NCBI GenBank assembly: GCA_045603225.1
Contig: JAZULT010000076.1
Span: forward strand, 13,402 to 77,401
Direction: 5' to 3'
Length of the DNA stretch: 64,000 nt
Origin: RGIG9115 sp045603225
Lineage (GTDB): Bacteria > Bacillota > Clostridia > UBA1381
Shown here in pieces: positions 1 to 8,219 of the stretch. The position numbers and the translations under genes are program-made. Numbering within the stretch: the stretch's first letter is position 1; each line of letters begins with the position of its first letter. The notes beneath the pieces are model-generated. The model saw nothing but the letters and a program-made list of their open reading frames with translations. It was not told the origin of the DNA and searched no databases.

Positions 1-735
1 ATCATCATAAGCATATCTTATTTTAGCTTCAACAGTAAGAGGCTCAGCATAGATTTTTCTTTGATCGATTTCAATTACCTCTGTATTATCCCAATCTGAA
101 AGATTACCGTCTATTGAAATATTCTTATTGTATACAGGTATAAGCTTTCTTCCGTCTGCCATCTCCTGCGTACTTACCTCTTTTGCAACAGTTTCCTCAA
201 AGTCGGGATTTTTTATAAGATTTGTCTTAGTATCATCACCAATCTCATAAAAGTATAAATCATCAATCCACACAGCATCAGTTTTTGTATCCAGAATAAT
301 TCTAAGATATGCTGTTCCATCCTCAGCAGTATGGATATACCTGAATTCTAAATCTCTCCATTCTGAAGTTCCTCCTGCCGGAACAAGGCTTGCTCTTGGA
401 GTAATCCAGTTCATCTGATGAGTCACATTGACTGCGTTCTTGGTTTTTACCTTAAACCCATAACTGTACCTTTTTCCTTGCTTTACCGCAACAGGATAAG
501 ATGCACGCAGAAATGTTGTATCGCTCGTCTTCGTCGTATTATTGTAAAGCTTCATTGAGTTTTTACCGCTTGCTTTTGCCGTGGAATCAACATATGCTCC
601 TCCATCTATTCCACCGCTTATTTCAACTGTCCAACCCGGAACAGAAGTCGTATCATTTGCTGCGAATGATGGAACACACTCTAAAAGCAACATGACTGCA
701 ACAAAAACCGCTGCTGTCCTTTTAAATATTCTCAC
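1..735 (-). CDS. Secreted CBM-bearing protein, N-terminal part (runs off left edge)
   Basis: Open to the window edge, 245 codons visible. The start is taken as GTG at 735, because AGGAGG (about 743-748) lies seven bases upstream; a second GTG at 738 would be too close. A hydrophobic signal peptide ends near PSFAA. It is followed by a CBM4/9-like beta-sandwich ending in a WIDDLYFYE strand, then a NLIKNPDFEE linker, then the opening of a CBM9/DOMON-like domain with the signature ISIDGNLSDWD. This order (CBM4/9, then SIDG-SDWD domain) is the N-terminus of the GH-A enzymes at 18554 and 42539, so the missing part is probably another such enzyme. It lies 30 bases downstream of the GH-A gene at 766, in the same operon. 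Domain calls are from motif recognition; the catalytic part is inference. Confidence 0.75.
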   Translation of the reverse strand, partial: MRIFKRTAAVFVAVMLLLECVPSFAANDTTSVPGWTVEISGGIDGGAYVDSTAKASGKNSMKLYNNTTKTSDTTFLRASYPVAVKQGKRYSYGFKVKTKNAVNVTHQMNWITPRASLVPAGGTSEWRDLEFRYIHTAEDGTAYLRIILDTKTDAVWIDDLYFYEIGDDTKTNLIKNPDFEETVAKEVSTQEMADGRKLIPVYNKNISIDGNLSDWDNTEVIEIDQRKIYAEPLTVEAKIRYAYDD

Positions 736-765
736 CACTTTACCTCCTTATCACTATAATATCAA

Positions 766-3700
766 TTATTTTGAAAGAATCCCTGCAGCCATAAATGGTT
801 TAATAGTGCTCCAACCATCAAATAAAAACGCTTTAACGGTACATTTTGATAGGTCTATTCCGGCATCTATATTAACAGAAATTTCAGATGTTATATTTCC
901 ATCTGTATCCGCACATGCCTCGGCCGGAGAATAAAACACCTGCTTCAGCTGACTATCTTCATAAACCGCAACTATCTGCACAAATGCTTCACTTGGATTT
1001 GCACCAAAATACGTCGCTTCTACTGACATGTTTCTTGTTGTCAATTCCGAAGTTTCTTCTTTTTCTCCATTTTCATCAACATTATAGAATTTAAAACCAT
1101 TTATGTTTTCTATTTTCAGGAGCTTTGGTTCATTTGGAGAAATAGTAAAGCATTCACCAACAGCTTCTCCTGAAATCAAATCATATGCATTTGCAACATC
1201 GAATCCGTTATTATCAGAAATATTGATTGTTGTGTCCGAATCTCCGTAATTACAGATATTAACAATCAAAGCATCCTCATAATCTGCGAAAAGCCACTCT
1301 GTGTTATTATTATCAGCTGTTAACATAATAGGACGATTCAATTTTGAAAGCTCTGTTTTTATTTTATTTACAACCGCAGACCCTATATCATAAGTGTACA
1401 TGTCGCTACCAAGGTAGAATGATTCTGACTCACTTCTGCTTATCACACTATGTAAAAGCTCAGTATCATGAGCATTCCCATTTTCATCCATCCATGATGC
1501 ATTGTTTGCATTTAAAAGAAGAACCTTGCCCCCATCATCAATATGCTTTTTGATTTCTGAAAGAGTTTTCGCTTTCATATAGTTGCTACAAGGAACAATC
1601 AATAGCTCTATATTCTTCTCATTAAGTGTTGTAGGGGTTGTTTCGTTAACAAAGAATACCTTTTCACCGCTAAACATTGCCTGCTGATATGCTATATATG
1701 AAGCATTGAGTGCATAAGGATTTTTTACAAGCGAAGAATCTGAATACAGAATCGCAACTCTTGCAGCCTTATTGTTTATAGCAGAAACCTCTTCGCTCAA
1801 ACGGTTTAAATCAAGTGATATTTCACCGATTTTTGCAAGGTAATCAGCACGTCTGGTAAGATTAGCATTATAATAACCGGTACCCATTTTAGTTCTATCA
1901 CTGTTATCATAAATCCAAAGCGTTGTTGCTCCTCTTCCATGCACCGCTCCTTGCCAGATATCTGCCATGTTATACTTAAACTCAGCATCACTTCTTGAAA
2001 GAGTTGAAGAATCCTTTAAAATATGATCTTCGGTATTGATTACAGGAGCTTCCTTAACAGATGTCAGGTAGTCATACCACATTGTTTTACCCATCAAGGT
2101 ATCCTTTTCATCACCGTAATATGCCCATGCATCACAACCATTTAAGTCTAAAAACTTTGAGAGTTCCTCATTATTAACGCCAAGCTGAATCCTATTGCCA
2201 CTTGTACCAATAGCATTCATGGATGCCATTCCTTTAGTATGTAATAGTACATCAGGAGCAAGAATTTGAAGCTTATCATAAATTGCCTTGTGATAATCAG
2301 TGACTATAGACTCATTAAATAATCTGTAATCATTAAAATGGGCAAGCTTATCTCTATCAGAGCTTCTTCTGCCTGTATCACTCGGCATACTTACAGCACC
2401 GAAACTTCCGTAATTCGTACCGTAAGCACTGTTCATTGCCGAAACAGTTTCATACTTTTCGCTAAGCATCGTATGATACTTATCAAGATAATAATCCGGA
2501 TACTTGTTTACCTCAAATTGCGGTTCATTTGATAATGCTATACTGTGAAGTGCCTTACTGTCCTTAACCAAAGGAATAAGCTCCTCTAAGAATTTATCAA
2601 TTACCTTTTTTACTTCCGGATGCGTTGGATTAAACGGCATAAATGTTGGGAACTTCGTTACATCACCATTTGCAATGGTAGCATCATAAGTATACATATA
2701 TTCAGGGAAATAATGCATTGCAGTTAAAAGTACAACACTGACACCGCTTTCTTCTGCACATTCAAACACTGTTTTAATAGTATTTGCTGTATCAGTATTT
2801 ACAGTAAACATTTCTGTATTTATATCAGAAAAGTCTGCATTCTTTAACAGGTTATTTCCTTGCGGATCCTTTAAATAAGCATTATCGAAGAATAAATCCT
2901 GTGAATTATTATGTAAAACAACTGAGAATGTCAGTTCGGTTTCATCCACACCTGTTGTATATGTTGATGAACCTGTCTTCCAATTTACAATTTCGTTATC
3001 ATTATTTGCATCATAAATCCATTTTATTGAGCTTCCTGCTTGGACTCTCAGCGAGCTTGCTGATGCACATTTGAAGCTTACACCAAAGCTGTATGTGGTA
3101 TTCGGCTGGACTGCAACTGTCTGCGATAGCCATATTTGTCCTGAGCCGCTTGTGGAAGGATATTTCACACTTCCACCATTTTCAGAGCTATGCTCAACAA
3201 GATAGGTAATCTTGTTTGAATGAACTTCTTTAAGCTCCCAATCTTTAACAGGGGCTGCTTTTTTCAGCAAATTCTTAGGTCCTATTTCATAGTGATATAG
3301 ATTAACACCTAAATCAGAATACATTTCCAAATCAGAATGACCCCAATGTCCGTAGCCGACATAAAATACATTCTTTTTATTTGTATTGCTGTAAAAGCTT
3401 TTTCCGTTAATATCAGTAATTTCAGGCATAGTCCTTATGACAGCCTTAGGAGTTTTTGTACCGTCACGGTAGCTTTGAAGTGCTGTTTTTGCTTCATCTA
3501 TAAGAGTATATGCAAGGTTCAAATTGTAGTCATAGCTTTCTGTTTCGCCATTTTCGGTAAATGTCGGAAGCATAGCTAAAACTTTTTTTGCTACTCCATA
3601 CTTTACTCTTTCATAATCTGTAGAAATCCCATTGCTTTCACATTCAGCAATAAGGTCTTCTACCTCTGCTATTTTTGCAGCAAGCACTACTTCTTCGCCA

Positions 3701-4119
3701 ACTATAGTTATTTCTATCTTGGCTTTTTCAGTCTGCTTTTCTGCCTTCATTTCAAGAACAAATTTTTGAGATATATCTTGTTCTTTTATTCCAAATTTAA
3801 TTGAAAACACAGAGTCTGACTGGATTTTAGTCTCTCCGATTTTCACAAGATTGGCTTTAGTTGCCTTATTAGTTCCGTCATCTTTGTAGACAGTATATGC
3901 GATTGTTTTACCTTCTGGAAATGTACTTGTACCGGAAACTTCAACCGTATTTTGCGAAAATGTTATACTTTCTGTTACTATTCCTCCTCCGTCGCTTACG
4001 ACGGCATTGACATTCTCGTCAATAGCCGCCGCATTACAAACGGTAAAGGACATATTCAGAAAACATACAAGTACAATAACAAAGGATAATAATTTTTGTT
4101 TTATCTCATAGCTTTTCAT
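766..4119 (-). CDS. Secreted GH-A clan (GH42-like) glycoside hydrolase with inserted CBM-like domain
   Basis: A 1117-residue secreted protein with a signal peptide of about 31 residues. Domains in order: an Ig-like domain (about 45-140); a helical pre-domain (about 150-225) with the family motif GISTDYE; the first barrel strands (FYVGYGHWG, about 252); an inserted CBM-like sandwich (about 285-435); the rest of the TIM barrel; a Rossmann-like domain resembling the GH42 trimerisation domain (about 775-880); and a C-terminal Ig-like module ending in an F-L-F-D-G-W motif. The likely acid/base is E532 (ALSNEP) and the likely nucleophile E697 (VINTEDH), followed by the family motif WQGAVHGRG. AAGGA sits six bases before the ATG. 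The exact GH family and substrate cannot be fixed by eye; a beta-galactosidase-like exo-enzyme is the closest guess. Confidence 0.8.
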   Translation of the reverse strand: MKSYEIKQKLLSFVIVLVCFLNMSFTVCNAAAIDENVNAVVSDGGGIVTESITFSQNTVEVSGTSTFPEGKTIAYTVYKDDGTNKATKANLVKIGETKIQSDSVFSIKFGIKEQDISQKFVLEMKAEKQTEKAKIEITIVGEEVVLAAKIAEVEDLIAECESNGISTDYERVKYGVAKKVLAMLPTFTENGETESYDYNLNLAYTLIDEAKTALQSYRDGTKTPKAVIRTMPEITDINGKSFYSNTNKKNVFYVGYGHWGHSDLEMYSDLGVNLYHYEIGPKNLLKKAAPVKDWELKEVHSNKITYLVEHSSENGGSVKYPSTSGSGQIWLSQTVAVQPNTTYSFGVSFKCASASSLRVQAGSSIKWIYDANNDNEIVNWKTGSSTYTTGVDETELTFSVVLHNNSQDLFFDNAYLKDPQGNNLLKNADFSDINTEMFTVNTDTANTIKTVFECAEESGVSVVLLTAMHYFPEYMYTYDATIANGDVTKFPTFMPFNPTHPEVKKVIDKFLEELIPLVKDSKALHSIALSNEPQFEVNKYPDYYLDKYHTMLSEKYETVSAMNSAYGTNYGSFGAVSMPSDTGRRSSDRDKLAHFNDYRLFNESIVTDYHKAIYDKLQILAPDVLLHTKGMASMNAIGTSGNRIQLGVNNEELSKFLDLNGCDAWAYYGDEKDTLMGKTMWYDYLTSVKEAPVINTEDHILKDSSTLSRSDAEFKYNMADIWQGAVHGRGATTLWIYDNSDRTKMGTGYYNANLTRRADYLAKIGEISLDLNRLSEEVSAINNKAARVAILYSDSSLVKNPYALNASYIAYQQAMFSGEKVFFVNETTPTTLNEKNIELLIVPCSNYMKAKTLSEIKKHIDDGGKVLLLNANNASWMDENGNAHDTELLHSVISRSESESFYLGSDMYTYDIGSAVVNKIKTELSKLNRPIMLTADNNNTEWLFADYEDALIVNICNYGDSDTTINISDNNGFDVANAYDLISGEAVGECFTISPNEPKLLKIENINGFKFYNVDENGEKEETSELTTRNMSVEATYFGANPSEAFVQIVAVYEDSQLKQVFYSPAEACADTDGNITSEISVNIDAGIDLSKCTVKAFLFDGWSTIKPFMAAGILSK

Positions 4120-4145
4120 AAATATTCCTTTTTTCTATACTATAA

Positions 4146-6626
4146 TCAATTAACTGCAGGTGTTGCTGAAACTAATTCCACAGATGGTACAATCGGTTCT
4201 AATGAATCAACACCGTTCCACAAGAAAGCTGTAAGTGTTTCACCTTCGCCAACTGTAATAGTTTCTGTAAGAGTTTCTGTTTTTCCCATTTCAACAGTTG
4301 TTACCGCATCTGCAAATGCAACATCCTGCATAGTCTCGCCCTTATATGTTGCAAGGATAAGGATTGCATCATATCCGTCTGTATGACCATTGTTTGTAAC
4401 AGTAATTGTAACTGTCTTTTCAGAAGTATCGCCTGTCATAACAAATGCCCCGATTTCTTCGTCAGGAAGAACTTCTGTAATACTTAGATTGTCGATATAA
4501 AAGTCTACTGTTCCGCCGCCTGTTGTTGGGTAAATGAAGTTGCTATCCGTAGAATTACATGTCCATGCTGACTTTGTTTCTACCTTATACCATCCGTTTT
4601 CTGCAGCTGTAACACTTATAATATCAGCACCGCCGACTACAGAAAATACTCCGTTTGTATCACTCTTTATCTTTGCCTGGTCTACATTCAGATTTGTTTC
4701 ACCTGTTCTTATATACATTCCATTTGTAGATGCAATTATACCTTTTACATAGAAGCTGAAGTTATAGCTTTTTCCTGCTTCCATGCCCACTTTACCTGTT
4801 GTTGTGAGTGCTGTCCAGTTAGATAAACCACTTACGTGCACTGCTCTGTTGCTTTCGTATGCATCGGCTGTTGAATATTCAACACCTGCAACTGCTGCAG
4901 TATTTCCAAGCTCGGTGATAATTGCACCATTTGACTCTGTTCTTACACCTTCAAAACTACCGTTTGTTATAAGCTCGTTACCTGCTATAACAGCAGTTTC
5001 AAAACCACCGTCGGTTACCATTTCTGTTCCTGTCGTTGATTCTGTTATACTTAGATTATCGATATAGAAATCTGCACTGTTTTGCGGGAATAAAAGAGCC
5101 GCTGAAGCATCTGTTCCACTTCCACATGTCCACGGTTTTATAGTTTCTACCTTATACCAGCCATTACCGGCAGCTTCTGCCTTTAAAATACCATCACCCG
5201 CACCGGAAGCAACAGAGAATACGCCATCTGTTTCTATCAATTTAGCCGCATTAGATGTATATGACCATCCACCCATTCTCATATACATTCCGTTATTGTG
5301 CAAGTCACCTTTAATCATAAAGCTGAAATTGTATGTCGCTCCGCTTGTTAGACCAAGCTTTGACCATGTTGTAAGCTGTCCACTCTTTGTAACATGGATT
5401 GAATTATTACTATCATATGCGTCTACATTTGAATATTCAAGCCCTGAAATTGCCGCAGTATTTCCAAGCTGTGTAACAACTGCACCGCTTGTATCAGATG
5501 CTGATGCAGTAGTTATACTAAAATCATCAATATAGAAATCTGCACTGTTTTGCGGGAATAAAAGAGTCGCTGAAGCATCTGTTCCGCTTCCACATGTCCA
5601 CGGTGTTTTTGTTTCTACCTTATACCAGCCATTACCTGCTTCTGTTACCTTCAAAATACCATCGCCTGCACCTGAAGCAACAGTAAACACACCATTTGAT
5701 TCTGTCAATTTTGCTGCATTGGATGTATATGACCATCCACCCATTCTCATATACATTCCGTTATTGTGCAAGTCACCTTTAATCATAAAGCTGAAATTGT
5801 ATGTCGCTCCGCTTGTTAGACCAAGCTTTGACCATGTTGTAAACTGTCCACTCTTTGTAACATGGATTGAGCTGTTATCCTGATATCCGACATCATTTGA
5901 ATATTCAAGTCCTGCTATTGCTGCTGTATTACCAAGCTCTGTAACAACAGCTCCCGTTGTGTCCGGCTCAAAGCTTCCTCCTGTTACCATTTCGTTCCCG
6001 TTTTCATCTGTAACACTGAATTTATCAATATAGAAGTTAGGTTGAACCGGGACATCAGAGCCTTCTACCCAGTTCTGTGGATATAGCATGCTTGTAGCAG
6101 CAGTATCGTTCGCATCATATGTACCACAAACCCATGCCTTTTTTGTTTCTACCTTGTACCAACCATTTTCAGCAGGAGTAACACTCAATATATCCGTACC
6201 CTGTTCAAGATAAAATCCATCTTCTTCATTCCATCTTAGTTTTGCTGCACTTGTTGATGTGTTGTAGTCTGCCATTCTGATATACATTCCATTTGTTGAG
6301 GGCAGTTCACCTTTTATGTAGAAGCTGAAATTATATTTTTCCCCTGCAACTAAACCAAGCTTATGTGTAGTTGCCTTACTGCCTGCCGCTGTTATATGAA
6401 TTGAACCCACTCCATCAAAGCTTTCGTTTGAGGAATATTCAAGACCACTCACTGCTGCGGTATTACCAAGCTCTTTTACAACAGCTCCTGTTGTGTTAAT
6501 TTCAAAGCTTCCGCCTGTTATCATTTCCGGTCCATCAACGGCTGCATTTGTTGAAACCATTCCAAAGGATGAAACAGTCATCATAGCAGCTATAATAGAT
6601 GCTAATATTTTCTTTGTTCTTCTCAT
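4146..6626 (-). CDS. Secreted carbohydrate-binding repeat protein (four CBM4/9-like modules)
   Basis: An 826-residue protein with a signal peptide ending near STNAA. It contains four CBM4/9-like modules of about 155 residues. Each opens with TGAVV-ELGNTAA-GLEYS, runs through KLGL-G--YNFSF-IKG and NGMYIRM, then NGWYKVET, and closes with FYIDN-SIT. No catalytic domain is visible. The C-terminal Ig-like module (about 725-820) has the A-F-L-W-N-G motif shared with neighbouring proteins. The second and third modules are nearly identical at DNA level with a 468-bp period, indicating recent tandem duplication. The start has GGAAG seven bases upstream. It is cotranscribed with the similar gene at 6667. 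The role is inferred to be binding of extracellular polysaccharide, perhaps within a surface complex. Confidence 0.75.
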   Translation of the reverse strand: MRRTKKILASIIAAMMTVSSFGMVSTNAAVDGPEMITGGSFEINTTGAVVKELGNTAAVSGLEYSSNESFDGVGSIHITAAGSKATTHKLGLVAGEKYNFSFYIKGELPSTNGMYIRMADYNTSTSAAKLRWNEEDGFYLEQGTDILSVTPAENGWYKVETKKAWVCGTYDANDTAATSMLYPQNWVEGSDVPVQPNFYIDKFSVTDENGNEMVTGGSFEPDTTGAVVTELGNTAAIAGLEYSNDVGYQDNSSIHVTKSGQFTTWSKLGLTSGATYNFSFMIKGDLHNNGMYMRMGGWSYTSNAAKLTESNGVFTVASGAGDGILKVTEAGNGWYKVETKTPWTCGSGTDASATLLFPQNSADFYIDDFSITTASASDTSGAVVTQLGNTAAISGLEYSNVDAYDSNNSIHVTKSGQLTTWSKLGLTSGATYNFSFMIKGDLHNNGMYMRMGGWSYTSNAAKLIETDGVFSVASGAGDGILKAEAAGNGWYKVETIKPWTCGSGTDASAALLFPQNSADFYIDNLSITESTTGTEMVTDGGFETAVIAGNELITNGSFEGVRTESNGAIITELGNTAAVAGVEYSTADAYESNRAVHVSGLSNWTALTTTGKVGMEAGKSYNFSFYVKGIIASTNGMYIRTGETNLNVDQAKIKSDTNGVFSVVGGADIISVTAAENGWYKVETKSAWTCNSTDSNFIYPTTGGGTVDFYIDNLSITEVLPDEEIGAFVMTGDTSEKTVTITVTNNGHTDGYDAILILATYKGETMQDVAFADAVTTVEMGKTETLTETITVGEGETLTAFLWNGVDSLEPIVPSVELVSATPAVN
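5060..5950 (-). repeat. 468-bp tandem duplication encoding two CBM modules
   Basis: The DNA from about 5066 recurs, with only scattered substitutions, from about 5534. The offset of 468 bp equals 156 codons, so the frame is kept. The copies encode the second and third CBM-like modules of the host protein. Confidence 0.75.
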
Positions 6627-6666
6627 AAAAATACTTCCTTTCTTACTTATAACACCTAATGTTAAC

Positions 6667-8142
6667 TTAATTGTTTTGTATTACTTCAAGCACCTCAGCA
6701 TTACGCCAAGGTGTCTTTCCGCCAAGACTATCCCACAGATAAACTTTAAGAGTTTCTCCCTGATTAACGGTAATTTCTGCCTCCAGAGTTTCGCTGTTGC
6801 CTTCTGAAATCATTTTACTTCCGGTATCCGGCAAATCAGTTTTCTTCTGCTGCATAATCTTATCCTTTACAGTTGTAAGTATCAGTATTGCACCGATGTC
6901 ACTACCTGCCGAGTTGTTCGTAACCGAAACAGAAACTTTTTGCTTGCCCTCAGGAGTCGTTGACATTTCAAATTCGCCAATCTCAACTGCAGGCGGCTCA
7001 AAGCTACCATTTGATATCATTTCCGTTCCCGTCTCCGAATCAACAATGCTAAGATTATCTATGTAGAAATTTACCGTTCCTCCACCGGATTGCACATTGA
7101 AAAATCCTATGTTCATCTCAGAGCAAGTCCACGGAGTAGTTGTTTCTACCTTGTACCAACCGTCTGCGTCCGCAGTTATCTGCAAAATTCCATCACCTGC
7201 ACCTGATGGTACAGTAAATACTCCGCTTGAGTCGCTTTTTATTTTTGCCGCATTGGAAGCATAGCCCCAGCCCATTCTTAAATACATTCCGTTTGATGTA
7301 GTTAATACGCCCTTTATCATAAAGCTGAAATTATATGTCGCTCCGCTTGTCAGACCAAGCTTTGTCGGAGTTGTCATTTCTCCACCGGATGTAATATGAA
7401 TTGCTCTCGCACCCTCATATGCATCTATGGTTGAATACTCAAGTCCTGAAATTGCCTCTGTATTTCCAATCTCTGTGATAACCGCACCTGTTGTATCACT
7501 TCCCGACGGTGTCGGAGTTGGTGTTGGCGTTGGTGTTGGTGTTGGCGTTGGAGTCGGTGTTGGTGTCGGTGTCATTACATCCTCAAACCCTCCATTTGTT
7601 ATAATTTCAGTTCCTGTATCTGTCTCAGTTATGCTTAAATTATCAATATATACATTTACCGCTTGTCCTATTACATAGAACAGAAGTTTATTTGTAGCAG
7701 GCGATTCCCATGCCGATGTTGACTCTATCTTGTACCAGCCATCACCTGCATCTGTAATTGTAGGTCCACTACTTGTATGAAGCTCACTAAAGCCTGTGGT
7801 GACATTATCCTTTATCTTAAGATAATCCTGTCCCATAATAAAACCGCTGCCTACCGTTCCTTTTATATAGAAGCTGACATTATAGCTTTTTCCGGTATTG
7901 GTCATACCCAGCATATCTGTACTTGAATAAGAGGTCCAAGCTGACGAGTTTATATGTATTGATCGGGTACCTTCATATGCCTCTGTGGTTGAATATTCAA
8001 GTCCCGTTTTTGCTTCTGTTCTTCCCAACTCTGTAACAATCGCACCGGTTGTATCTTCCGCCGATATACTCAACATAGCAAAGGATACAGCTGTCAAAGC
8101 AACGGCTGTCAAAGCTGCAAATAATTTATTTCTATGTTTCAT
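6667..8142 (-). CDS. Secreted carbohydrate-binding protein with Thr-Pro linker
   Basis: A 491-residue protein with a signal peptide ending around LSISAE. It has two CBM4/9-like modules of the same type as the gene at 4146 (TGAVVTELG--EA-TGLEYST ... FYIDNLSIT). They are separated by an almost pure Thr-Pro linker of about 22 residues, the flexible type common in secreted clostridial CAZymes. A C-terminal Ig-like module follows with the K-V-Y-L-W-D motif. No catalytic domain is present. GGAGG lies six bases before the ATG. It is in the cluster A operon between the SLH/beta protein and the four-CBM protein. Function is inferred as polysaccharide capture. Confidence 0.75.
   Translation of the reverse strand: MKHRNKLFAALTAVALTAVSFAMLSISAEDTTGAIVTELGRTEAKTGLEYSTTEAYEGTRSIHINSSAWTSYSSTDMLGMTNTGKSYNVSFYIKGTVGSGFIMGQDYLKIKDNVTTGFSELHTSSGPTITDAGDGWYKIESTSAWESPATNKLLFYVIGQAVNVYIDNLSITETDTGTEIITNGGFEDVMTPTPTPTPTPTPTPTPTPTPTPSGSDTTGAVITEIGNTEAISGLEYSTIDAYEGARAIHITSGGEMTTPTKLGLTSGATYNFSFMIKGVLTTSNGMYLRMGWGYASNAAKIKSDSSGVFTVPSGAGDGILQITADADGWYKVETTTPWTCSEMNIGFFNVQSGGGTVNFYIDNLSIVDSETGTEMISNGSFEPPAVEIGEFEMSTTPEGKQKVSVSVTNNSAGSDIGAILILTTVKDKIMQQKKTDLPDTGSKMISEGNSETLEAEITVNQGETLKVYLWDSLGGKTPWRNAEVLEVIQNN
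7508..7573 (-). repeat. Hexanucleotide repeat encoding Thr-Pro linker
   Basis: About eleven copies of a six-base unit (variants of ACACCG/ACACCA, read on the minus strand) encode the TPTP linker of the host protein. Such tracts can change length by slippage in multiples of two residues without a frameshift. Confidence 0.85.
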
Positions 8143-8168
8143 TTTTTACCTCCGTTTTTTTCGGCTTG

Positions 8169-8198
8169 GATTGTTCTTTGTTAAATTCCAAAACAATC
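8169..8198 (-). other. Short intergenic stem-loop
   Basis: A 7-bp inverted repeat (GATTGTT/AACAATC) with a 16-base loop in the 77-base gap after the SLH/beta gene. There is no T-run, so it is not a convincing terminator. It may be an mRNA 3'-end or processing structure, or chance. Confidence 0.3.
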
Positions 8199-8219
8199 AT
8201 ATCGTTTTCTCTCACCATC

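Noticed and set aside
7508..7573. Short tandem repeats that could suggest a CRISPR array or minisatellite locus
   Set aside because: Hexamers in frame encoding a Thr-Pro linker; no spacers.
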